From Rostratula benghalensis (lineage: Eukaryota > Chordata > Aves > Charadriiformes > Rostratulidae): 64,000 nt of DNA. This document shows positions 27,163 to 38,558 of the stretch, piece by piece. Within the stretch, counting starts at the first letter, position 1, and each line of letters opens with the position of its first letter. The stretch spans positions 4,332,175 to 4,396,174 of the forward strand of contig VXAI01000028.1 in the NCBI GenBank assembly GCA_013399305.1. Reading direction: 5' to 3'. The notes under the pieces are model-generated. The model had not been told where the DNA came from. It saw only the letters and a list, made by a program, of their open reading frames with translations, and ran no database searches. Both the position numbers and the translations under genes were made by a program.

Positions 27163-28464
27163 GTGAGAGCCATTGCCAAGGAAAAAGGCTGCACAAAGAC
27201 TGGAAGTCCCTTACCTGGCTCCATTGTGTAGTACAATTGTGAAGAAACCTTTATGAGTTAACTTGCTATCAAAAAAAATAGTCTAAAGTCTAAAAAAGAG
27301 AAGAATGTCTTAAAGTCTGTGGAAATGTAGCCAGTGAGCTAACTCTGAGTAATCCTACTTCCTATGCCAATCTAAGCACTTCTTATCTGATAGATTAAAT
27401 TCTACAAGATAAATTCAAAATACTAATGCGTAGTGACCTAAAAATATCAGGAGCTGATTTGAACTGAACACCCATTAGTTGTTTGTTCTTACCTGTGGAG
27501 GGATGTTTTTCAAAGGCAAGTGTTCTAGAAACATTATTCACTTCACCTACAATGAGATTTGTATTCATAAATGACTTAGGTACCCTCTTGCACATATGCA
27601 AAGTGGGTTTTGATTGTATTCATAGGATATGTAGTACAGGTTGTGCATGCCATTGCTGAAGGTGTGTTTTGAGACTGTATTTTGATGTGAGCTAAAGTGA
27701 TCAGGGGAAAAAGCGTGCATGATAAGGAGAGCTAGTGAAAGGGGTGGACAACAGGAATGATCCCTTGTGGGCTATGACATAATCTGATGTACCTTTAAGT
27801 CTCTTTGTGACAAATAGTGTTTTCAAAGCAGGACAAGCTGTAGGGTGGCGACAACTTGAATATGACTCCAAAATAACGCTGATGTTAGTGTTTCTTTCCT
27901 CCCTTCACCAAGTGTTCTGATGAGACTTAAAATAATTTCCTTAAATTTTACAAGAATTAAAAATGGTCACAATGGCAAAGTGAAATCATAAGCAGTACTA
28001 TATCCTTAAATCTGAGAGTTTGCTTGGATTTTTCAAATGTTTCAGGCCCTATAAACACAAGACACTGAAACCCAGACCCACAGGCTATTTTAATATCTAT
28101 TTCTACCTCAGATCAACAAGAGTGAACTTAACTCTGAGAATCTTATTCTAAATGTGTCCTGTCAAGAGATGCATGGAAAAGCTACTGGTTACATTCAACT
28201 CAATAAAGATTTTATATCAAAAGAAGCAACAGGAAGGAATGATAATAAAAAAATAATTCCATAAGATCCTACAGAGTCTATTTTGTTTCCAAGTATTGTT
28301 TTGCAGAAGCTGTGCTCAGAAAATGCCTGCTGTCTCTCCAGACAGAGGAATAACAGTGCCGGTTCTATCAATGCTCTTGTTTTCAGTTTCTTGTGGACAC
28401 TACCCTGTGCACTAAGTGCCTGACTGTAGTGAGTTGAGGGGCAGAGTGGTACAGGCCAGTCAAC
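27163..28464. other. No feature recognised
   Basis: AT-rich unique DNA without recognised genes or repeats. Confidence 0.5.
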
Positions 28465-28526
28465 TTTAAGGCCCAATACCAGAGTCAATGGGAGTGTTGT
28501 CTGTTTAAGAACTGCACAATCTGGCC
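28465..28526. repeat. Old palindromic sauropsid repeat, eroded
   Basis: The segment runs AAGGCCCAAT, then GAGTCAATGGGAGTG, then TAAGAACTGCACAATCTGGC. This follows the layout of an ancient interspersed element whose copies read GGGCCC(G/A)AT...GAAGTCAATGGGA...TAAGGACTGCAGGATC(G/A)GGCC, with near-palindromic ends. It is inactive and carries no coding sequence. The exact family name was not determined. Confidence 0.45.
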
Positions 28527-28786
28527 TCTCTCCAAGTTTTTACAGGTCAAATAACATAAGGGAATATTTTAGTCTGAACCACTTCCTGAATTCCCAATGA
28601 AGAATGTAGAGTCATAATGAATGGTGACTGCATTCTACTCTAAACAATAGTTGCTATTTACCAAACAGCGTGTAGTGTGTAAATTAAATGTGAGATTTCC
28701 CCCTGGTCTTTTGACTTCTTAGAAACTTTTCCTTCTTAACACTTGGAATTTGGACTGACTGCAGAATTTCCTAGAAATGCATGTGG

Positions 28787-28808
28787 AATCCTACAGTGCT
28801 GTAGGATT
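28787..28808. repeat. 10-bp inverted repeat with 2-base centre
   Basis: AATCCTACAG and CTGTAGGATT are exact reverse complements separated by TG. Possible cruciform or chance. Confidence 0.65.
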
Positions 28809-29448
28809 TTAGAGATGTTAGACTTCCTTGCACACCAGGGATTTTTGTACAATTTACATACCACACATAGAGGGCATGTGCTGACATTAGCCATTCTCTT
28901 TTCCTCAAAATTAGTCTTTTCAGCTTAAAGCAAGCTCTCTTTAGAGTTTGGTGTTTGTTTTTTGTTTTGTTTTCTTAAGCACCCTCACAATCATTACTTC
29001 ATTAGTGGCTTTTTCCCCCACTGAAAAAACAAATAGCATGAAGGACAGCTTTTTCATTTATGCAGACATCTAGCCCATCTCCACAGCTTCAAACTCCTGT
29101 TTACCAGCTTTAGTTACAACACAATACTGTTTTATAGAATTAGTGAGGGGATGCCTCAAAATACTTGTATGACCTTCTTCACTTCATACGAGCTTCATTG
29201 TGATAGTATCAATGCTGTTGTCATCTTTTACTGATTAATTAGAAACCCACTCAACAGTGTTGGCTGGAACTATTCTCCAAGAACTGACCAACTGAATACC
29301 ATAACTGCTGTTATCTACGCAGCCCTTCATCGTGTTCTTGTTGGATTAGGTGACAGGTGGAAGCTCTGTTTAGCTTCTTGTATCTGTTCTACATCAAAAC
29401 TGGAGATGCTGGAGTAGACTGGGGTCTAGCTGAAAGTGTGCCTGTGTG
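28809..29448. other. No feature recognised
   Basis: AT-rich unique DNA up to the CR1 3' end. A TTTG-rich patch occurs at about 28952-28975. Confidence 0.5.
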
Positions 29449-29697
29449 CCATAGAATCACAGATTGATAGAATCATCTGGGCCAGAGGGACCTCCAAAGG
29501 TCATCTAGTCCAACCCCCCCGCAGTCAGCAGGGACACCCCCAATTAGACCAGGCTGCCCAGGGCCTCATTGAGCCTCCCCATGAATATCTCCAGGGAAGG
29601 GGCCTCAACCACCTCCCTGGGCAACCTGTTCCAGTGCTCCACTACCCTCATTGTAAAGAACTTATTCCTAATATCTAATCTAAATCTGCTTTTTTTG
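29449..29697 (-). mobile_element. CR1 LINE 3' end, 5'-truncated (about 250 bp)
   Basis: The 3' terminus is at the left (CATAGAATCACAGATTGATAG, the complement of the ATTCTATGA terminal repeats with a variant unit). It is followed by GGTCATCTAGTCCAACCCCC and the adjoining 3' UTR and ORF2 end. The match to the usual CR1 pattern is closer than in the copy at 5898, so this insertion is probably younger. The 5' truncation point lies near 29697, after TAATCTAAATCTGC, where the sequence becomes unrelated (or weakly related up to about 29710). Confidence 0.94.
29544..29696 (-). pseudogene. CR1 ORF2 C-terminal end (about 50 codons, still open)
   Basis: The minus strand encodes the characteristic CR1 ORF2 ending: RFRLDIRNKFFTMRVVEHWN, then RLPREVVEAPSLEIF, then RLNEALGSLV and the natural stop at 29544. 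There is no frameshift or internal stop. The region between the stop and the 3' terminus (about 95 bp) is the short CR1 3' UTR. The frame continues upstream to 29735 in unrelated host sequence, so an ORF finder reports 63 codons. Only the last 50 or so belong to the element. Without polymerase and endonuclease domains it is non-functional. Confidence 0.92.
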
Positions 29698-32600
29698 CCT
29701 CGATGGATCTTTTTGCCATGGAAAATGGAGAACAAACTTGTGAAGTTAACACAGAGCTGTGTGAATCACTTGCACGCTTGTATAAATTTAAGAATCAGTG
29801 GAGATAGCCACTCAAGCCTTTTACAGAGTGAGCAGGCAGAGCTTCAGGGCAGCTTTGCACAAGCCATGAAAAAAGGCTAATTAAATAATTACTGAAAGTG
29901 TGCTTCTAAGTATGTGTAAAATATTACACAAAAGCATGTCAATTCCAGTTTAGCAGTTGCTTAATTTCAAGCAATGAATGACTACTGAGTTAATGCACTT
30001 AAGGAGGGTGAGCATGTGTTTCAGTACTACCTTGCTGAATCAGAAACATATTAATTATTTTAGCCACTGAGCTATTTTTGTTGTTTGGGACTGCAAAGAG
30101 GAATACCCAAAGAGATCAGATAACAGTATCTTGTGGGAACAAATGAATACATAGGAATATCAGCGTCATATTGTGCTTAATGTGGGGAAAAAATTGAGCT
30201 GTAGATTCAACATCATAGCTCACAGCAAAGGGATTTGGAATACAAAACATACAAGACATGCTTTGCCTGTAAGGGTGTAAAGCTGACACTGTCCATAGCC
30301 TTTCTGCAACAAGTTTAACTCAATTGGTATGAACTAACAAGTGATTCTAAGGTGAGCCAGTTGGTATTATTTTTCCTCCTGCTGTGCTTTCTCAGCAGCG
30401 ATGTATGCATTTTACTAGGCCTTTGGGATTTATCATCAAGTCAGGAGATGCTATTATTGCTAGAGAAGGCTGGAACTTGTCTCTGCTAATTCTGTTCAGT
30501 TCTGGTATTTGCCTGCTGGCAGTCCAGTGGGTTGTGAGTTATAATCTGGTATGCTTGCTCTGTAGCCATTACTCACATGAGCAATCACACTTATTTCAAT
30601 GAAATTGCTTGTAGTAAGGAACATTCTGCACCATGTGGAAGCATCTCATGACTTAGTGCAGTTGTCAGTATTATTTACTGCAACAAAGGGTAGAAGAAGC
30701 TGTAGCAAGGAGCTGGGTCCTCATAAATTTCTTTTTGTCTTTCCACACTTCACATTTAGAGATGCTAAAGTCTCTAGCACTGTTGCTATATGGCATGGCT
30801 ACCCAGGTCTGTTTCCAGGATGTTTCATAGGTTCCACACCCAAAGCATTCGGGTAGGTTCAGGGACCAGTCTAGGAGGAGCATATTCAATAAGTATTGTA
30901 TATGGATCTGCTTTCATAAGTAGACTAAGGAAAGAGCTATTGCAGGTTTAGATGAAAGCCAGTGGTTTTTTCGTCCTGACTCTATAAGACCTCTACCCTG
31001 CACAGCTCTTTAAGAGGTGCTGCTTGGGTGATGCAGTTGTACTACCCATGGTTGCCACAGGCATCAGTTCTGTGAGAAGATAGAAAGCCAGTGTGTGCAT
31101 GTGTCCGTGAAAAGACATTCTTTGGAGTTTAGCAGCAGTACTTGCATGTGTATATGAGTGTGCAATTTCATGTATAAAGCTAGTTTATGGATACATGGTG
31201 CAATTTACCGACTGGAGCACGAGTTTCTTTAATGTAGCTAGACTTTGAACTGTAATTTGATTTTTGTAAGGCATGTTTCCGGTTGCATTAGACATCTTCA
31301 AAATACTACTGTGTTATTTCTGAGCTGCTCAGAAAATATTGAAATTTCAAATATTTTGAAAATATTGGAAGGTAAAATAACAAATAAAAAGAAAAAATTT
31401 AAGTGGAAAGCCAAACCCCAGGACTGTGTCTTCAATTTGCAGCAACTTAGTGCACTCTCAGGTGAGAAGTGCCAAAATTCCTAAGAGTTTGGAGGAAAAC
31501 CACTTTAAGCAAAAAGAGAAATCTAATAATGGCACATACTTTCAAACAAAAAATTAATAATTTCTCTGGGATGAAATCAGACTCTTTCTTGATTCATAGG
31601 GAAAGGAAGAAAGCAGAAATAAAAATCAGTTTGAAACCCCAATTTTCTGACAAGAGAACGTTTAGAAAGACTTTCTAAGCAGCCTAGTAACAATTGCGAA
31701 TACTGCTAATCCCCAGATGCTTGTAAAGCCAGTTTGGGCTGGATAGCATGCAGAGTAATTAAAGAGTAGTTATAAGGTGTCTGGGCATCCCAGCTTTATA
31801 GAGCTGCCAAAATGCGTTGGCAAGGAGACAAATCCCTCTCTGTCCCCTTTGATCCTTCATCCCGTTTTTCTTAGTGATGAAGAGACATAGAATCTGAACA
31901 TCGCTCTCGATTGCCTGTTTCAGAACATTTCAACTAGGTCGGGCTTTTATTAACACCTGCAATGATACGAGAGCTATGGTTTACCAACAAAATGAATCCA
32001 AGAAGACCCTGTGCTTCTTTCTGGCAACTTTGCCTAAAATACGTCTGGAATAGCTGTTGGCTTTAAAATCCTGGTGTTTTGGTGGCAAATCTAGTGCCTC
32101 CTGGAAGTTTATCTCCTTTACAGAACATAAAGTAATTTATGCACTTCAAATAGTATTTTCAAGGTGGATTTGTTTCTCAGTACTTTTGGTGGAATTGGTT
32201 TGTAGGTAGGTCTCATTTTTAACATTTTGGGGTTAGACTGCAACTTCTCTCTCAAGCCTTGTACGTAAGAATAAACTGCAAGCACAGTACCAAGACAGTC
32301 AAGTAAGATACCCTTTTCAAGTGCACACGTGAACCCCAACTGTTGTTTCACTGATGATCTGTGTCAGCCACAGGGGTGTGAGGGCGGAGCTCTTTAAATA
32401 GTTCTTGCTATAGGTCTGGGTATCCAGAGACCTGGTAGGAAACTTTGAGTTCCTATTTGGATGCATGAACATTGAGCAGGCACAGATACAGGATGATTTG
32501 TTTGACATGGTAGGCATGGTAGACGATTTGTCTAACATTTCTGAATTATAAGGAACATATTGATATAAATGGGAATGTTATTCCTCTTTCATATGATTCT

Positions 32601-34854
32601 TTTTTATTTACAATCACCTAAATATGTAATAAAACAGCCAACTTTGAAAGTTGTTGGTTGTTTTTTTAAATTTCCTCATCATATTAGACTTCATCTGCTT
32701 ATGTAGCTAATTCTTTTGGAAGGAGTCTCCCTCCACTAAATTTTATAGGCCATTTGATGCAGATTTGCTACCTCAGAGATATATAACAACATGAAAAACT
32801 TGGTATCTTTTAGCTGTTTTCTTACTTTCAGAGAAGATTCAGTTTCTTCTTCTGTAGCAGATTACAAATAGAGCATGATTTCTTTTCATTCTGAATGGTG
32901 GCAGATCTATATTGGCATGGTCTCCATGCCAATTTTCTGTTTGCTGAGCTCAGCTAACTTTTTAAAAGTGTCTATCAAACAACTTATGCAATGAACAGAA
33001 TATTCAATATATGAAACATTACTTAAGAACTTTGATGCCTAGTCAGCACAAGTGGTTCTGCACTGTTTCTATATTACCTTCTAAGCTCCTAGTTTCTTGT
33101 GAGCAATGGTTTTGATTAATCTCCAGTTATCCATTAACATGTCATGTGTCTCCAATTAAATATAAGCTTGGTTTTCTTTTCTAAGGGCTGTAGTTCATTG
33201 TCCCATCAATAAGCTTGGTATAATGTGGGTTACAGTATGCATGCAGGGCTTGAAACAGGCCAGATTGTTAGAATTTGCTCTTGAATTTGGTATCGTTAGA
33301 TCAGGATTGTGCTGAGTGTTTTCCTCAGCCTTCTCATACACACCCAAAATCAGTCCTGGTGCTAGCTGGTGGCATAGTTGGGTCAGGAGGGACTGTAACC
33401 TAGGTCCTGCTCTCCCTTTGGTCTCTCCATGGCACTGCTGCAAGCTAAAACACTTAGAGACTGGTAGTGCTCCATTGTCTTTCCATAGTTCCACCATTAC
33501 AGCTGTAAAAGAGTATTCTTTCAATCACTGGGGTGAAAAAAAGAACTTGGACTGTACCATAAGAGTAATGGGATGTAGTGCATTATGTACCTAGATGGGT
33601 ACAAAGCAGTACTTGTGAAAAATTTAGTAATCATCTGGATATGTTTGTGCACATGGCTGCAAACCTCCAGGTGCTGTTACTCTGGATTGTTTTGCAGCAA
33701 ATATGCCTTCAGTTATTCCAGCTTTCCTAGTTGAGCCGTCTTCAAATACTTTTAATTTACTCTTTACTTGGAATGAAAAAAACTAAGTTTTTCATGTCTC
33801 TACTGAATCTACAGCCAAAATGTCTGGAGGCCTCATGTGGCCTATTGCTAGAATGTTTCAAGCGTATTGCTGTGGCTTTAAGTAGGTTTACTGAGGATTT
33901 CCATTAATGATTTTCAGGCAATTTTAGGGATGCATTAGAGAGAGATGCATCCTTTTCCATAGAAGTGCAGAGATATTTAATTATTAGAATAATAATAGCA
34001 CTGTATTTCCTCCTTTCACGGAACACCATTCAATAAAGGAAACGGCTCTCTTAGTCTGCTGGCATCAACTTTAATTCTTTCCTCTCTCTTTTGCTCTGGA
34101 ACAACAACAGACTTTTGTCTGTTAGTCTGCTAAGGTTTAGTCTAAAACCTGGTACTGACCAGTTGTATCTATTTGGACAGGTGAGTTTCTAGAGATAGGG
34201 ACATCACTATTTAAAAACTTATATTAATGGTCAGTTCCATTGTACACTAAAAGTTTTGGAAAAGAAAAGTAGTCTTGATTCAAATGAAATCTGGAGGTAG
34301 TTCTGGTTTTGGAGCTTATTTGTAGTGTAGCATTGCAGGCATGATAATCTGTATGCTCTAGAGTTCTGTGATCAGTAGTTTGTACTTTGATTGCTCTGTC
34401 TCTTAGGTCCTTGTGCGAGTGCCTCAATCAATCTTGTCCAGCAGTCATCTGAATTGTCCTCAAAATGCTGCTGTCACCAAATGTATTTCTTCCTTCCTGT
34501 AATCCTTACAACTCAGTGTTACAGCTCTGTTGTCATCCTCCAGTGCTGTCAAGATCCTTGGGATTTACACCTAGCATATTGCTGTCTAGGGTTTGAAATA
34601 TAGTTAGTTTATAGTCTAGTTGTCTCAAAAATTAAAACTAGATTATGATGTGGGAAGTTTCTTCTAGCAGGTATGCAAAGGGATTTTTGGCAGTAGGCTG
34701 TACTGAGCATCAAAGAGCAGTAAAGTGACAATATGGATACCTGCACTTAACAAAAGTATGGTACAGAGACTGAAATGCCTCTTGACAGTCCCTTACAAGA
34801 GAGCGGTTCAATCATTCATTAAATCTTGTCCTGCTCCTCAGAGCAGGAATAATT
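29698..34854. other. Gene-free stretch
   Basis: AT-rich unique DNA. A near-palindrome lies at 31333-31357 (AAAATATTGAAATTTC...), and two adjacent inverted repeats lie at 32911-32954. TGTGTG-type repeats near 31092-31160 are short and irregular. Open frames around 33195-33594 overlap on both strands and are not recognised. Confidence 0.5.
32911..32954. repeat. Hairpin (10-bp arms) followed by a 12-bp palindrome
   Basis: ATTGGCATGG (32911-32920), TCT, and CCATGCCAAT (32924-32933) form a perfect inverted repeat. Nine bases later GCTGAGCTCAGC (32943-32954) is a perfect palindrome. Pairing does not extend outside either unit. Confidence 0.7.
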
Positions 34855-34925
34855 CTTGTCTTACACAAATGGAAATTGAAGAAGATTAAATGAGCTTCCC
34901 AAGGCCGTTTTGGGAACAGGTATTA
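34855..34925 (-). repeat. Possible MIR/L2-type relic
   Basis: Plus-strand order CTTACACAAATGGAAATTGA, AGAAGATTAAATGAGCTTCC, CAAGGCCG resembles the reverse complement of MIR/L2 (ACAGATGGGGAAACTGAGGC, AGATTAAGTGACTTGCCC, AAGGTCA). The match covers only about 65 bases and is weak. It is preceded by the small inverted repeat TCCTGCTC/GAGCAGGA around 34829-34848. Confidence 0.4.
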
Positions 34926-37900
34926 TGCTGAATGCTCTGTGTTAAGGGTACAGAGTTCAGCCAGACAACTAGACATTTGGAAGTTTGCCCTCAAGTATTC
35001 CACTTCCCCGTTATCTGTTTTGTTGCAGTCAGTGACAGGCTTTAGATTCATTGAGTCTTATACAAATGGTGGTCAGCACAGAGACAGCTAAGGTTCTGGG
35101 TGCTTTGAGAGGTATAGTCTGTCTAAAATAAAGTTCAGATTTAATCATGTAACAAATTACATCCACTCCTAGAACAGTACCAGGACTGAAAGACAGAGAA
35201 TTATGATTTGAATTACTGATAGCTTCCCAGGATCTTCCTTCAGTAAAGAGACAACAAACTCATATAAACATATGGGTTTTTGGACACAAGTTTCTGAACA
35301 CAGTCATCAGGGTAGCTGTAGATATTTTATCTGTCTTTACGTAAGAAATGTTGTTACGGAAATTCCAAATGTATAGCCCATACATATAATGTTCATTTGG
35401 GTAGGCATGGCTAGGAATGTCAACTTCATGTACTCTGCTGCACAGCAGCAGATCCGTGTTTGAGAAGGATGTTTTAGACTGACTGTAGGCCTTCAGTTAG
35501 TGAGTGTTGGCCTCAAGCTGGATGTGTAAAATTGGCTCTGGGTTTGGTATTTTGACTGGTCCAAAACATGTGGCTTTCTGTGCCTTATGTAGTGCATTTG
35601 ATAAATGAAGAACCATGCTTTATAATCAAGCTGGAATTTGAAATCAGGTTAACTGGAAGCCCTACAGTATTTTCAGGTTCTTGGACAACAGCCACTGCAG
35701 TTACATAAACGCAAAATATTATTGGACTAGGTAGTAGGTGTCCTTCCTTCCTTAGGAATTGCCCCACTTAAAATCTCAGTTCCTGTCCCTTCCCAAAAGT
35801 TCTTTTTAGTCTTGTTTTTTTAAGCTATGACTCAGTTCCCCTGCCATCTCCTCTTCTAGGTTGAATCCAAGGTTGTCCATTTCTTTCCCCTACATGGTCT
35901 GAAGCAGTGGATATGATGTATTCTTGTTTACAGAATGCTAAAGTGGAGTATTTCTGAGATGTTTACAGGTACTTCCTGCCCCAAAGGAAGAATATAGGAT
36001 TTCCATCCTCCACAGCAGTAGTACTTTGGCCTTACTGGAGCCAAGGAACTCAAGCTGTGTGATCTCTCCCTTCCTGTTTCTTTTGCTTGACGCAACGTGG
36101 TAGAGTTTTTTGATGTCCAGAGAGAAGGATACAGAAACTTCAGCTTGCTAAATTCACCACATTTCCTTTATTATGTTCCCTATTAGGAAGCTGTGAGAAG
36201 TAACTTTTTTTTTTTCTTCTATGCAAGTTGAGGTCCAAGATACAATTGAAATACTGAGCAGCTTTTTCACTTTCATATCAAGAAAGCTGGATTATCCCTC
36301 TGAAGACTGTCTTTTTAGACTTTATGCTTTCATGATTTGGGATAGCTAAATGTTTTCAAACACTTTTGCATATCTTCATCCAAGGAGCCTTTCCTTGAAC
36401 CCTTTCATAGGTGAGTGCTAGGTGGAAGTGGCACCTGAAAATATTAAATATTCCAGAATTTCACTTTATATATTTTTTTTTCTGCTTAATTTACTTGCAG
36501 AAGAAGAGTTCTGTCCCCATAATTTCTAGGAGTTTCTTTGAGCCCTTCTCAGATTCTGAATTATTCTGTCTCTGTCTCCCATTACTGTGCAGTGCTCTGG
36601 GTTTCTACTCATCACTGTGCAGTTCCCCTTACTAGTGAATGCTGCATTTGACTGATCCTGCCCCACCTCTCAAATTCTGCACTGCAGCCAAAGAGCCCAT
36701 GGATGCAAGTAGCAGGATGTGGCTTTCTAAATACTGAGACTGTTTGTCAAAACTTTCTGTGCTAATGGCAAATATTTTCATGATCACAACTGTTATCATT
36801 TGCCATCTGTGGCCATAGTCAACTTTGTTGCAACTCAACATCATTCCTTTCTTAAATGGAAAGTTAATACTCAGGTTAAGGATAAGCAACAGGGTAGATG
36901 TATGAAATGGAAGAATCAGTATGTGTGAGTCGGTTTACACATTTTTAATTCCATGCTGAAACAATGAATGGATGAGTCAGTGAAGATCAAGCCTGTTTTC
37001 TTCCTGATGTTTGACATTCTTGTACATGTACAAAAATACCAACTCAAAGCTCCATAAGTATCTCCACATTTCTCCCCATGGAGCGCCAGTGCTCCTTGCC
37101 TTTAGGGTTGATATCTCTTAGGGAAGTCTCATGGTATCTAGGTTATACAAAATGGGTCACTGCATTAGCAAAACTTCAGCTCCTATCTTTGTATTGAAAT
37201 CTACATTAGCTTTAGGAAAGGGATGCTTAGACTAGCATTGCCAATATAAATATTGCATATTCATAAATTGTGACTGTATGTGGTATAGAAACAGTATATA
37301 TAACACAACTTGGTGGAAGAAGGGTTGGCTTGTTGCACCCCTCCAACACGGCATTTACATGACACATCAACTGCTTTAATTGCAAGAATAATATAATGGC
37401 TGACTTGTTTGACTGACTGCCTCAGCAGTATCTCACCCTCTGGTAAGTTGGGTTCAAGCCTTTAGATAATGTTTTCACTGTACTTAAGCAGACTAAGTAG
37501 GGTCCTGAAATGTTCTGTGCCGTATGTGTTCTGATTGTTTTTTCTTATCTCACATGTAAAATAGATTGGTTTGACATTTCCAGAAAGTCTTTCTAAAGCC
37601 AGACAGAAAAATAATAGAGAATATTTGATCCTGTTTCTTGGACAGAGATCTATTGCATGAGCTTGAATACTTATATGGGTGTGATTTTGGTCCAGATTCT
37701 TTTGGCACTAATACTGATACAATTTGGATTCTTTTACTTAAAATGTTCTACACGATGCATCCTTCCCTTCAAATCTGAGTGGCTTCATGCCTTTTTTGTT
37801 TTCATAGATCTGACCTTCTATCCAGGCTAGTTCCTGTTCTTTCTTGATACTAAAGAAGACATTTGGAGTATACTTTGCATGTTACTAGGAAGAAATTAGT

Positions 37901-37940
37901 AGTGTTTATGGCTGACATAAAGAAATTAGCTAGGTTTCAA
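34926..37940. other. Gene-free stretch, nothing recognised
   Basis: AT-rich sequence with T-rich tracts (36206-36219, 36472-36481) and no recognised exon or repeat. The ORFs here are short and overlap on opposite strands. Confidence 0.5.
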
Positions 37941-38495
37941 GCTCAACATGAGCTGGCAATGTACACTTGCAGCCCAGAAAGCCAACTGTATCCTGGGCTG
38001 CTTCTAAAGAAGTTTGGCCATTGGGTGAAGGAAGGTGATTCTGCCCCTCTACTCCATTCTCATGAGACCTCACCTGGACTACTGTGTCCAGCCTGAGGCC
38101 CACAACATAAGAAGGACTTGGACCTGTTGGAGCAGGTCCAGAGGAGGACCATGAAGATCATCAAAGGGTTGGAGTAGTTTTCCTATGAAGACAGGCTGAG
38201 AGAGTTGGGGTTGTTCAGCCTGGAGAAGAGGAGGCTCTGGGGAGAACTCATAACAGCCTTCACTACTTAAAGGAGGCCTACATAGTGAGGGACTTTTTAT
38301 CAGGGACTGTAGTGATAAGACAAGAAGTAATGATCTTAAACTGAAAACTGGAAGAGAGGAGATTTAGATTAGATACTAGAAAAAAATTCTTTACTGTGAA
38401 GGTGGCAAGACACTAGAACAGGTTGCCCAGAGAATTTGTGGATGCCCCATCCCTGGAGGTGTTCAAGGCCAGGCTGGATGTGGCTTTGAGTAATC
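37941..38495 (+). pseudogene. CR1 ORF2 fragment, multiply broken
   Basis: In the frame starting AAC ATG AGC, this encodes NMSWQCTLAAQKANCILGCF, matching the CR1 ORF2 region after the polymerase core, and then meets a TAA at 38005-38007. Further ORF2-like pieces follow in other frames, for example the segments corresponding to LRELGLF (about 38197-38217) and the HWNRLP-like region near 38410. The stop, frameshifts and shortened internal segment mean that no functional protein can be made. End coordinate is approximate. Confidence 0.85.
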
Positions 38496-38558
38496 TGGTC
38501 TAGTTGGAACTAGAAGATCTTTAAAGTCCCTTCCAACCCAAATATTTTATGATTCTTT
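37941..38558 (+). mobile_element. CR1 LINE, 5'-truncated copy (about 615 bp)
   Basis: This is the longest CR1 copy in the window. It reads left to right from the part of ORF2 beginning GCTCAACATGAGCTGGCAAT, through GCAGCCCAGAAAGCCAAC, ATCCTGGGCTGC, CAGGCTGAGAGAGTTGGGGT, TTTAGATTAGATACTAG, CACTAGAACAGGTTGCCCAG, GGAGGTGTTCAAGGCCAGGC and TTGGAACTAGAAGATC to TCCCTTCCAACCC and a decayed terminal repeat TTTTATGATTCTTTCT. Compared with the usual pattern, part of the block around 38245-38310 is shortened. Near 38503-38513 the segment that normally separates CTGGTCTAGT from TTGGAACTAGA (with a CCATGGCAGGG-like core) is missing. The 5' border may lie a few bases left of 37941. Confidence 0.94.
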
